This document shows positions 44,166-53,545 of a stretch of 64,000 nt of DNA, in pieces (the first letter of the stretch is position 1; the number at the start of each line of letters is the position of its first letter). Source of the DNA: Lichina pygmaea (lineage: Eukaryota > Ascomycota > Lichinomycetes > Lichinales > Lichinaceae); assembly GCA_963422465.1 (NCBI GenBank), contig OY730175.1, forward strand, positions 2,294,001 through 2,358,000, given 5' to 3'. Below the pieces are notes generated by a model. That model saw only the letters and a list, made by a program, of their open reading frames with translations. It did no database searches and was not told the DNA's origin. The position numbers were made by a program, and so were the translations under genes.

Positions 44166-44762
44166 TGTTGCGGTCTGTACTGTACTGTCCTATCCGAGTA
44201 TAGGATTAGGGCAAGAGGTGGAAGGCAGGTTGGTTCTCGCAGGAGAGGAGTGTCAAGAAGTGTGAAAGAGTTTGGTGGAATGTGGTGGTGGTGACACCTG
44301 ATCAATAGCTTCGTACAAAAGGATTGTATTGAAGTAGATCTAGTTGTCTGGATCACAACATGAGTTGAAGATAATTGTTCCATAAGGGAACTATTGCCAG
44401 ACTATATAGTGCTGGCCTGTCAAGACAATCAAGATTGTCTTGACAGTCACAACATCAAGACAGGTGAGATTGTCTTGACAGTCCCACTATGTTATGCACC
44501 CTGCGTCAAGACTGGTGAGATTGTCTTGATGCTTCATGTATCCTGTATCAAGACCAGTGAGATTGTCTCAATGCTTCATGCACCCTGCGTTGAGACTGGT
44601 GAGATTGTCTTGATGCTTCATGCATCCTGCGTCAAGACTCCCGTGTCTCGACAGTCACGTGACCCCTTGTTGGTTGGTCACTTGACTTCCATGGTGTTCT
44701 CTTGCCTGGCCCACAGCCTGATTGCCTATAAATAAGTGGCTCCCATTCCCTGAGTCATAACA
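44166..44762 (-). repeat. 3' LTR of C2 (597 bp)
   Basis: TGTTGCGG...CATAACA, with palindrome 44417-44446, ~42-bp array, CACGTG at 44657-44662 and antisense-facing TATAAATA at 44729-44736. Confidence 0.91.
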
Positions 44763-44806
44763 CTACCCTCCTCTTCTTTATTCATCATCCTGATGAATTC
44801 TTGAGT

Positions 44807-45298
44807 ATGTCTGCAAAATCACATGCCTCTGCTTACCAAAAACAACTGGCAGTCCAGATCTGTGATCATAACTTTGTGTCGCTTGCTCTGTGTGACTTCT
44901 GTGTTTTGAGCCACAAGCCCTGCTTCTGAATATCTGACAACAACGATAAGTTGAAGTGCGCTGAATGCACTTGTCGTGGGAAGTCCTGTGTGTCACTTTC
45001 TTGGGAGTCGCTGAACATGACTCAGGATAACCTTCGCGAGGATTTGGCTGTTGATGAGGCCAAGCGGGATGCTCTTGTTGAGCAGCTTGCTGAGCTGCAG
45101 GCTTGTGTGTCCCAAAAGCGAAAGGTTCTTGAAGGTGCTGAAGGTTGAGCAAAGAAGAAGCTCCAGTGCCTTGTTGCTAAAATAGAGGCAGATGGTAAAG
45201 ACTTGTCGGTGACAGTTATTGACATGTCTGCGCTGCAGGCCAAGCTGTTCAGTCCTGCCTCTGCCGGAACTGTCGCAGAAGAAGCTGGCAGTTCGTGA
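44807..45298 (+). pseudogene. Antisense Zn2Cys6-like, coiled-coil ORF of C2 (fossil)
   Basis: Starts 45 bases inside the LTR edge with ATGTCTGC and ends over the pol C-terminus (about 50 bp tail-to-tail overlap). Cysteine codons between 44891 and 44989 follow C-x2-C-x6-C-x11-C-x2-C-x6-C. The open piece 44951-45148 reads KCAECTCRGKSCVSLSWESL and then a charged heptad-like helix (LVEQLAELQACVSQKRKVLE). This is the clearest family-C example of the element-encoded antisense protein. The homology to Zn2Cys6 regulators is a spacing match only. Confidence 0.7.
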
Positions 45299-48237
45299 GG
45301 TTCTTGAGTGGTTCCCAGGTATTTTCCAAGTCTGGGTATCCTTTCCACTTGACAAGGTATTGCTGACCTTTCCTAGCCAGGATCTGTTCAACTTTGAACT
45401 CCTGTTCTTCCTCTGGTTGGTAATGAAATGTTTTCTGCAAGGGTGTGCTCTGGTCAGCTAATTTGATCATTGAGATGTGAAAGTTTGAGTGTACCCAAGC
45501 ATCTCTCGGTAGTCACAGTCTGATGTTGACTGGTCCAGTTTTTTCTTTGACTGAAAATAGTCTGACCTTGATGTTGTCAAGTTTCTTTGTCTTTAGTTTC
45601 TTTGTTTTCCAATTTCTTGTGAGGAGGTAGACTTTATCCCCCTTCTTTAGCTGAGGTGCCATTTTCAATTTCTTGTCTATTTGATGTTGTATTCTTTTTG
45701 AGGTCTCTTGAAGGTAGTGCCTTATTATCGTGTGTGTTTGTTGTAGGAGCTTGTCATGTTGGAGTGCTTTCTCCACGCTTGGTGAAGCTCTGCTTGGCAT
45801 CCTGATATTCGTATATTGTCTAAAATTAGCAAAAAATAGTGACTCCTTTGTTGAGTCTGATCTGTGCTGGTTGATTGCCAGCTGTGCCACCGGTAATAAC
45901 TGTACCTAATTACTGTGGGTCTGGTTGATGTAATACTGTAAGTAAGTCTCCAGGACTTGGTTTGCTTGCTCTGTCTGGCTGTCAGTTTGTGGGTGATAGG
46001 CTGTAGACATTTTGGGTTTTGTTCCCATGGCTGCACTGATTGTCTTCCAGTAGTTGGATGTGAAGAGTTTGTCTCTGTCTGTAATGATTGTGATCAGAAC
46101 TCTGTGGTCTCTGACCAATCTGTCCAGTAAGAGGTGTCCCAACTGTTCTGCTGTGTGGGTCTCCTTGAATAGTACCACTATTAGATATTTTGTGAGTCTG
46201 TCCACTATCACCATAATCAAGTTGTAGGTGATTCCTGTGACTGGGTCTTTGGACTTGGGTAGCTTCGTGATGAAGTCTATTGACACATCTTCCCATGGGC
46301 CTGTCAGTATTGTGTTCAGATATCCTTCTCTGTATGGCTTATGTCTTCCATGTTTGTTTTTCTGGCATAGTAGACACTTGCTGATGTAGTTTGTGATATG
46401 TTGTCAGAGGTTAATGATATTATTCCCTGCCCATTGGATAAGGTCTGTGGTCTTGGTGATTCCTGGGTGACCATGTACTGGATTATCATGGTAGTTCCTT
46501 ATTAGTTCTTCAGTGTCTTCTGCTGTGAGCTTGTTGATCTGTGGTTGAGGTACCAGGTTTCCTTGCTGGTCCTGCTGTAAGATTGTTCCTTAGTGTTCAT
46601 CATCTTCCATGTGGTCTTTTTGTCAGCTTAGTGTGTCTGCTCTCCTATTGTCTTGTCCAGTGGTGTACAAGATCTTGAACTTGTGTTGCTCTAGGAGTTC
46701 AGCCCATCTGACTTGCTGTCTGTTCAGCTTCTTGGTTATTGTGAACATTGTCAGATTCTTGTGTTCTGTGAGAACAGTGAGTTCAGAACTGCTTTCTGCG
46801 TACACTCTCCAGTGTTCGAGTATGTTCACAACTGCCAATAGCTCTTTGTCGTGGATATCATAGTTTTGTTCTGCTTGTATCATTTTTCGTGAGTAGTAGG
46901 CAACTGGGTGCCACTTGCCATCTGCCTGTTGGCATAGACATGCTCCCACTGCCTGATCTGAAGTGTCCGTCTTGATTTGTGTTGGTTGGCCTGTTTTGAA
47001 GTTGAGAAGAACTGGTTCTTTGACGCAAGTGTCCTTGAGTGGTTAGAATGTTTTTTGTTGTCTCTCTGTCTACTGGTACTCCACATTCTTCTTTGTGAGT
47101 TCTGTCAGTGGTGTTGCCATCTGTGAGTAGTTCTTAATAAACTGTCAGTTGAAGTTGGCAAATCCTAGGAAGGCTTGTACTTTCCTAACTGATGTCAGTG
47201 TTGGCCATTGCTGAATCACTTTGATTTTCTCAGGGTCAATCTTGATCTCTTCGATTCCTATGATGTATCTGAGGAATTCAACTTCCAGTTTGTTGAACTC
47301 GCATTTCTTCAGGTTGAGCTTGAGCCCTGCCTTTTGTAGGCATCGTAGAACATCCTTCACATGTTTGGTATGTTCCTGTTGTGTGTTCAAGTAGATAAGA
47401 ATGTTGTCCAGGTAGGCAATAGCTGTTTGGTCCAGGTGTGCTCTGATGATGTTGTTGATCAATGCTTGACATGTTGCTGGTGTGTTCGTGAGTCTGAATA
47501 GTATAACCAGGTACTTGTAGTGTCCATATCAGGTTCTGAAGGCTGTCTTCCATTCTTCTTCTTCTCTCATGTGTATCAGGTTGTATGCTCCTTTCAAGTC
47601 TAGCTTGGTAAAGATTGTAGCTTGGCTGATCCTGTCTTGCAATTTGTTCACATTTGGCAACAGATATCAGTTCTTGATAGTAATGTTGTTGAGTTTCCTG
47701 TAATCCACACAAAGTTGAAGACTTCTGTCTTTCTTTAGTGCAAATAGTATCAGGTATCCTGCTGGCGATTGAGATTCTTGAATAAAACCCTTTTTCAGGT
47801 TTTCCTCCAGGTACTCGCGAAGTACTTGGAGCTCTTTCTCTGATAACTGGTAAATTGGTCCAAATCCTGGCTCTGTCCCTGGTTGCAACTTGATCTCATG
47901 ATCCCAAGGTTGGTGCTTAGGCAACACTGCTATTCTTGTCTCTTCCTGAAAGAGGTTATTATACCCAGGTCAGTACTCTTCAGAGATCTCCAGAGGGTTA
48001 ACAACTTGCTCTCTCTTCATCTCTGACTGTTTGGCCACCTGGTTCTGGAGTGTGCCTGTTAAGGCAGACCTCTTCTCTTCAGAGTTGTCCTTTCTGTCAG
48101 TGAGGTTCCACTGAGGACTCCTTCCCTCATCTGTCCACACCTTCTGCGGCTGGTAACAGGTCCAAGCTGTGTTGTTAGTGCAGTTCCTAAACATGAGTAC
48201 TCCTGTCCTCCAGTTAACAACTGGGTTCACAAAACTC
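45249..48237 (-). pseudogene. C2 pol: chromodomain, integrase, RNase H, RT, part of protease linker (fossil)
   Basis: Chromodomain piece 45249-45470; integrase C-terminus 45513-45890; integrase core 45906-46286; zinc region about 46310-46610; RNase H 46623-47086; RT 47145-47927; linker to 48237, where LINE copy 2 interrupts. Confidence 0.86.
48226..48237. repeat. 12-bp TSD of LINE copy 2
   Basis: AACAACTGGGTT at 48226-48237 is repeated at 53534-53545. The uninterrupted sequence in C1 (near 38385) has one copy. The first A residues are ambiguous with the A-rich tail. Confidence 0.88.
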
Positions 48238-48522
48238 TTCCCAGAACCACGTTCTTCAAGGACCATCAATTTTGACAAACACCACAATTTGTCATATGTT
48301 CTGGAAAACAGCCGAGTTCCTCTCTGAAACCACCCAAACCTTAAGGTGAAAACCCATCACCTTTGAGAATCACACCTGTTTGTCAAAAGTTGTGATCTTG
48401 AATCCACGATCTTCTTCAACAACCAGCAATCTACCCACAACCAGAGAGAGAGTCTCAGGATAAGAGGAATAGTTAGAGTCTGACTGACTCTGGAGCTAGC
48501 AGAGTCTTTGGCTCAAGGAAAG

Positions 48523-48637
48523 TCTAGATAGGGGGTCTGGTCCCTAGTCTAGGTTAATACTTCTAGCTTTGCCCAGAGCTTAGTTGGAAAAAGCTGCCCA
48601 GGAAAGTCTAGTCTTGGGGATTGGTCCCAGGACTAGA
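48523..48637 (+). other. Two stem-loops in the LINE 5' UTR
   Basis: Hairpin 1 (48523-48553): CTAGA-TAGGG pairs with CCCTA-TCTAG with one bulged G. Hairpin 2 (48607-48637): the 12-bp stem TCTAGTCTTGGG with CCCAGGACTAGA, including one G-U pair, around a 7-nt loop. The two share AAAGTCTAG and GGTCCC, so one may be a duplicate of the other. Both are retained in copy 1. Role unknown. Confidence 0.6.
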
Positions 48638-48725
48638 TTATTACTGCTGGGAAACCAGGTGACTCTTCTTTCTGGCAGTACTCTGCAGACAGGAAACACC
48701 CAACCAGTGCCAAACAATCTCTAAC

Positions 48726-50117
48726 ATGGCTCCCAAGAAGAAAAAACCCACCTTTTCAGAAAGTAACACCAGAGCTACACCAGCTATACTCTCCCAACCA
48801 GCTCCCAGTCTGGCTAGCACCCAGTCCAGCTCTCCTACCCCCCAACCAGCTCCCCAGAGTGACTACAAACTAGTAGACTCCTGGATCAAAACTCAACCAG
48901 TCCCAGAATCCATTCTGAAAAGCTGGGAAAATATCAAAAAGAACTCCTTCCCTACAGAAGCCCAGTCTAGCTCCACTGGCCTCACCAACAGAATCTTCCA
49001 GGAGCTGGAGAATATCAACAAGCGGCTGGACAAACAAGAAGCCAAGCCATCATATGCCCAGGCTGTCCAAAAATCTATTCCAGCACAAATCCCTCTACCT
49101 GCAAGAATTCTCAAAGAAGTTCTTGTACATCCTGGTATCCAGCCACCTGACATAGCTAATAGAACTCACATCCAGCTTTTCCAGGCTCTTCAAGACAGAC
49201 TACCCAGCCCCTACAACAAGCAGGTCAGAGCAGTAAGGAAACTTCCTTCAGGGGATATCCTTATTAACACAGAAAGCCAAGAGACTAAAGTCTTCCTAGA
49301 GAAAAACCCTGCCTGGGTATCAGCTATCTTCACAAAGGAAGCAACCATCCAGCCCAAGAGATTCCCAGTTCTGATCCATGGAGTCAGAACAGAAGATATC
49401 CAACCTGAAGACCTGGAGAAAACCCGCCAGATAATCCAGAACAGCAACCCATCTCTGAGCAAGCAAATCACCATCCTGAGAGCCTACTGGTCTAAGAAGG
49501 CTATAGCTCAAAAGAAGCCAGTTACCTCTCTCCACCTGGATCTGGCTACCCCTGAACAAGCCAATCTTTTGATTGAGAGTGGGCTAGTGCTGGGGCACAG
49601 GATGCATGAAGCAGAACCTTTTCTGGCAGACACAGTTATTGCACAATGTTTCAAGTGCTTTGGCTATGGGCACCAAGCACGCTTCTGCAAGAACAAAGCT
49701 GTGTGTGGTGCCTGTGGAGGCCAGCATGAAAGAAGAGCCTGCCAAGTTCCTGAACAGCTTCTCAAGCCAAAATGCTGCAACTGCAGAGGAGCTCACCCAG
49801 CCTGGGCCAGTGTCTGTCCAGTACACCAGGAAGCAGCCAAGAAGGCAAGAGAAGCATGGAACACACGCCCAGGAAAATATGAGATCCCAACAGCTACCTC
49901 TGTTCCAGCTCTACAACCCCCCCCAGTTATGTCTTTCCCTCTCTCTCAGTCTCTACCAGGGGGGAAAAAACGTAAAACAGCTGAGCCAAGCAGAAGCTCA
50001 GAGAGACTCAGAGGTGCACTCCCAGAAGTGCAAATTCTTTCTTCAAGATCAGCCAACTCTGGAGGAAAGCTACCAGCTAACTCCTTCAAGATCTTTGATG
50101 CTGAGATGTCTGCATGA
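48726..50117 (+). CDS. LINE copy 2 ORF1: gag-like zinc-knuckle RNA-binding protein
   Basis: 463 residues. It starts with a basic MAPKKKKPT, then a Ser/Pro/Gln-rich low-complexity region to about residue 50 and a short helical stretch (ELENINKRLDKQEAK) near 90-110. A central region (about 130-280) follows, as in LINE ORF1 proteins. Three zinc knuckles come next: C308-x2-C311-x4-H316-x4-C321, C327-x2-C330-x3-H334-x4-C339 and C350-x2-C353-x3-H357-x6-C364. A basic GGKKRKT cluster lies near 411. Family role: binds element RNA and forms the RNP with ORF2. The stop TGA overlaps the ORF2 start (ATGA, 50114-50117). Copy 1 has a broken version. Confidence 0.95.
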   Translation: MAPKKKKPTFSESNTRATPAILSQPAPSLASTQSSSPTPQPAPQSDYKLVDSWIKTQPVPESILKSWENIKKNSFPTEAQSSSTGLTNRIFQELENINKRLDKQEAKPSYAQAVQKSIPAQIPLPARILKEVLVHPGIQPPDIANRTHIQLFQALQDRLPSPYNKQVRAVRKLPSGDILINTESQETKVFLEKNPAWVSAIFTKEATIQPKRFPVLIHGVRTEDIQPEDLEKTRQIIQNSNPSLSKQITILRAYWSKKAIAQKKPVTSLHLDLATPEQANLLIESGLVLGHRMHEAEPFLADTVIAQCFKCFGYGHQARFCKNKAVCGACGGQHERRACQVPEQLLKPKCCNCRGAHPAWASVCPVHQEAAKKAREAWNTRPGKYEIPTATSVPALQPPPVMSFPLSQSLPGGKKRKTAEPSRSSERLRGALPEVQILSSRSANSGGKLPANSFKIFDAEMSA

Positions 50118-53100
50118 AAGACACAAAGCTGACACTTCTCCAGTATAATGTGCAAAAAAGCCAATCAGTCCAAGAGCTACTGCTAGCAACCTCAGCTCTC
50201 CAAGAGGTGGACATTATTGCACTTCAAGAGCCCTGGAAAAACTCTCACCTAGAAACAAGCACTTCAACTGTTTTCTCTTCCTTTCTTCCTCTCTACTGTT
50301 CAGAGATTGGCAGAACACTTTTTCTTATTAATAAAAATCTGAAACTCTCTTCTCTTCATCCTACCTTCTGGAATAAAGACTTTGTTTCTCTTGAAATCTA
50401 CTTGGAAAACTCTTCTACTTCTCTTTGGGTACATAATCTCTACTTCACCCCATCAAGTCAAGAAAACTACACAGAGGCATCAGAAGCTCTTCTCTGTTTA
50501 CTCCAAAATGCTTTACAAGAACAAGGACAACATATTCTTCTCACAGACTCAAATCTTCACCACCCAGACTGGTCAAAGAAAAGAAGACTGTACTCTGAGA
50601 CTGCAAACAAGTTTCAAGACCTAATGAAAGATTTAAATCTGGATTTAGCTATTGCACCTTTCACCCCTACCAGAGCAAGATCTCTTTCTGAAAAACCATG
50701 TTCTTCTATTGATCTGTCTTTTATTTCTTCTTCTCTTTCTAACTCTCTGATTTTCTCTAAAGTGGCTTTTCAGTTCTTTCATGGGTCTGACCACAGACCT
50801 GTACTAACCTGCCTGGACCTGGATCCTCCAAGGAAAATCTGGAAACCAGAAAGAAACTGGAGAACACTGGACTCAAACCTTGCAAGAGTAGAGTGTGAGA
50901 AGCTACACCTGCCCTTCCACTTCCAAGACAAATATGAAGTGGATGAGTACTTGGAGTATCTTGACAACTTTCTCCAAGAAATAGCAAGCAAATCCACACA
51001 GCTCCAGAAGCAATCTGGCCACTCAGTTCCCTGGTGGAATCAAGAGATCCAAAACAAGGTTAAAGAGGAAAGAAGAGTAAGAAGAAAAGTGCAAAAAAAG
51101 CAAGCAAGTCAAGAGGAACTTGAGCAAGCAACTAAGCTCAAGAAAAAGGCAGTCAGAGATGGAAAACAGAACACTTTCAGACACCAAATCCATGAGCTGG
51201 CCAGCTCTTCAAAGTTCTGGAAGCTTGCAAAGTGGGGAAAGTCCAAAGCCAACAAGACTCCTGATCTTCCTCTGGTTCCTGACCTGGAAACACAAGAAGG
51301 AATAGCCAAAACCTTTGAGGAAAAGACTAAAGCCTTCTCACAACAGTTCTTTCCAAAAGCTCTAGTTCCAGAACCAGGCTCAGAAAGCTCCCAGACTATC
51401 TCTGAGATACAGCTCTCCCAGGAGGTAACATGTGAAGAAGTGGAGCAAATTCTGGCCAAGAAGAAACCTTTCACAGCAGGAGGGAGAGATAAGCTGCCAA
51501 ATGGATTTCTGAGAGCTCTGGGGCCTAGGTTCTGCCAAGCTCTAGCTATTCTGACTTCAACATGCTGGAAACTGGAGTACTTCCCTGAAAGATTTAAGAA
51601 TGCAAAAACAGTCTGCTTGAGGAAACCTGGCAAGAGAACCTACAATCAAGCTAAAGCCTGGCGCCCTATAGCTCTGCTAAACACAACAGGCAAGCTGATG
51701 GAAGCTATTGCTGCAGCCAGACTAAGCAAGATAGCAGAAGAAGCTGGACTATTGCCAGATATCCAGATGGGCTTTAGGAAAGGAAGATCCACAGAAGCAG
51801 CACTTTTCCTTCTAACCTCCCAAGTGGAAAAAGTCTGGAAGGAAGGCATGGTTGCATCCCTACTCTCACTGGATATCTCAGGAGCCTATGACAGAGTTCT
51901 CCCCAAGATACTACAGCAAATTCTGAAAAGAAAAGGAATACCTGCCTGGCTAGCTTCCTGGATCTACTCCTTCTGTGATAAGCGCTCTACCACTCTTGTC
52001 TTTGATGATTCTGAGTCTTATTCTATTCCTATTCATTGTGGAGTTTCTCAAGGTTCTCCATTATCCCCTATTCTTTTTCTATTCTACATTTCTGAATTGC
52101 ATGAGACTGTGCATACTCCCTCTTCTGGTGTATCTGCCCTGGGGTTTGCAGATGATACAAATCTGCTTGCTTTTGGTCACTCCTTGAAAAGTAACCTTCT
52201 GAAGTTAAAGAACACACACCACAAATGTCTATCCTGGGCTGCAAGACATGGAATGGTCTTCTCACCTGAGAAATATGAAATACTTCATTTTTCCAGAAGA
52301 AGATCAGACAATCTTCAGCTCAAGCTCAGACTGGGGAATGTGATTCTCAAACCAAAAGAAGAAGTGCGAGTACTTGGAGTGTACCTAGATGCAAAGCTCC
52401 ACTGGCACAAACACCAGAGGATTATTCTTCAAAAAGTACAGAAAGCACTCTCTTCTCTTTCTAGAACTTCCTATTCTACTTGGGGCTTTCCAGTTCACAC
52501 ATCATGTCTGGTGTACACTGCTATACTGAGATCTCTACTGAGCTATGCAGTGGGGATCTGGTTTAACCCTCTAAGAAAATCCTCCAATATCTCTTCTCTT
52601 GTTTCATTTCAAAACAGATGCCTAAGACTTATTGGGGGTGCCTTCAAAGCCACTCCTTCTTTTCTATTAGAGAGTGAGCTTTTTCTTCTACCTCTAGACC
52701 TATACTTTAAATTTCACACTGCCTGTTTTCTTTCTTCTATTCAAAACTCCCCTCTCAAATACTTTCTTGACAGTATCTTTTCGACTATTTCCAGCCATGC
52801 CTCTCTCTTGAAGAAACCTTTAAAGAAATCCTCAACTATCTCTCCTAAGTGGAAATTCACTTGGTTAAGTCAAATAACTACTAACCAGGCTAGTTCAAAG
52901 AAAGAACTACAAAAGCTCTTTACTAAAGAGTGGGAAGACCAATGGGAAGAGAAGAAAAGAAGAAGCTATCCAGGCTGGCAGACTTTCTGTCAAAAGCCAC
53001 ACAAAAACAATCTGAAGCTCTACAAAGAGTTACAGAAAACTGAGGCAAGTCTGCTACTGCAAATCAGGACTGGAAGAATTGGTCTGGCAAGTTTTCTTTT

Positions 53101-53356
53101 CAGAGCTGGAGCTCCTGACTTCCCTACCCCACTATGTGTGTGTGGCCAAGCAGAAGAAACTGCAAAACATATCACCTCTTCATGCTCTCTTTATTCAAGA
53201 CAAAGACAACAAGTCTCTTTTAATCCCCAAGACTTCACCACTATTATTTCAAACCCAGAGCTACTACAGAAGTTCTTGTACTGGTTTATGTCTTTGAAAA
53301 GACTAAACCAGTTTAATCTAGCTTTCAAACTCCACTATTCCCAATCCAATACCTAG
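50114..53356 (+). CDS. LINE copy 2 ORF2: endonuclease-reverse transcriptase
   Basis: 1080 residues, open. APE endonuclease ~1-235 (N12, Glu39 in QEP, Asp145 and Asn147 in TDSN, GSDHRP). A linker rich in Lys/Gln lies at ~300-370. Reverse transcriptase spans ~470-770, with RPIALLNTTGK, GFRKGRSTEAAL, SLDISGAYDR (Asp587), GVSQGSPLSP (Gly647) and FADD (678-681). The post-RT region LRSLLSYAVGIWF is typical of LINEs. The C-terminal IRTGRIGLASFLFRAG leads to a C-x-C-x7-H-x4-C zinc motif at ~1008-1023. No RNase H domain is seen between RT and the zinc motif. The function in target-primed reverse transcription is established for the family. The start by ATGA overlap suggests coupled termination-reinitiation. 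Confidence 0.96.
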   Translation: MKDTKLTLLQYNVQKSQSVQELLLATSALQEVDIIALQEPWKNSHLETSTSTVFSSFLPLYCSEIGRTLFLINKNLKLSSLHPTFWNKDFVSLEIYLENSSTSLWVHNLYFTPSSQENYTEASEALLCLLQNALQEQGQHILLTDSNLHHPDWSKKRRLYSETANKFQDLMKDLNLDLAIAPFTPTRARSLSEKPCSSIDLSFISSSLSNSLIFSKVAFQFFHGSDHRPVLTCLDLDPPRKIWKPERNWRTLDSNLARVECEKLHLPFHFQDKYEVDEYLEYLDNFLQEIASKSTQLQKQSGHSVPWWNQEIQNKVKEERRVRRKVQKKQASQEELEQATKLKKKAVRDGKQNTFRHQIHELASSSKFWKLAKWGKSKANKTPDLPLVPDLETQEGIAKTFEEKTKAFSQQFFPKALVPEPGSESSQTISEIQLSQEVTCEEVEQILAKKKPFTAGGRDKLPNGFLRALGPRFCQALAILTSTCWKLEYFPERFKNAKTVCLRKPGKRTYNQAKAWRPIALLNTTGKLMEAIAAARLSKIAEEAGLLPDIQMGFRKGRSTEAALFLLTSQVEKVWKEGMVASLLSLDISGAYDRVLPKILQQILKRKGIPAWLASWIYSFCDKRSTTLVFDDSESYSIPIHCGVSQGSPLSPILFLFYISELHETVHTPSSGVSALGFADDTNLLAFGHSLKSNLLKLKNTHHKCLSWAARHGMVFSPEKYEILHFSRRRSDNLQLKLRLGNVILKPKEEVRVLGVYLDAKLHWHKHQRIILQKVQKALSSLSRTSYSTWGFPVHTSCLVYTAILRSLLSYAVGIWFNPLRKSSNISSLVSFQNRCLRLIGGAFKATPSFLLESELFLLPLDLYFKFHTACFLSSIQNSPLKYFLDSIFSTISSHASLLKKPLKKSSTISPKWKFTWLSQITTNQASSKKELQKLFTKEWEDQWEEKKRRSYPGWQTFCQKPHKNNLKLYKELQKTEASLLLQIRTGRIGLASFLFRAGAPDFPTPLCVCGQAEETAKHITSSCSLYSRQRQQVSFNPQDFTTIISNPELLQKFLYWFMSLKRLNQFNLAFKLHYSQSNT

Positions 53357-53545
53357 ATTCTCTTCTCTTACCAGAAACTTCAAGATTCCTTTTGTTACAT
53401 TCCCTAGTCACACCCTGCCTTCAGTTTTTATTCTTTCAAAGGTTCTCTGAAGGAGTTCACTATTAGCTAGAAGATCTGCATGGCTGTAAAGCTACTACCA
53501 GTGTAAGAATCAAATAAAATAAAAAAAATAAAAAACAACTGGGTT

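Larger units (their letters stand above)
48238..53533 (+). mobile_element. LINE copy 2 (Tad1/I-like, longest and best kept, 5.3 kb)
   Basis: Plus strand, inserted in C2. Parts: 5' UTR 48238-48725 with two stem-loops, ORF1 48726-50117, ORF2 50114-53356, 3' UTR 53357-53508, and an A-rich tail with TAAAA repeats to 53533. Both ORFs are open and the RT catalytic motif is FADD, so this copy looks coding-competent from the sequence. The whole element is strikingly poor in CpG. The clade name is tentative: the endonuclease and knuckle-bearing ORF1 fit Tad1/I-like LINEs, but there is no visible RNase H. Confidence 0.95.

Noticed and set aside
49606-50148. A 180-codon alternative frame over the end of LINE ORF1
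   Set aside because: The true frame carries the zinc knuckles and basic tail. The overlap is compositional, and the similar piece in copy 1 partly results from its homopolymer frameshift.
51109-51633. A 174-codon frame antisense to LINE ORF2, present in both long copies (also 14010-14534)
   Set aside because: Shadow of a conserved coding strand in nearly identical DNA; no promoter or domain.
52700-53130. RNase H domain in LINE ORF2
   Set aside because: I looked for the Asp/Glu blocks expected between RT and the C-terminal zinc motif, as in Tad1, and saw none.
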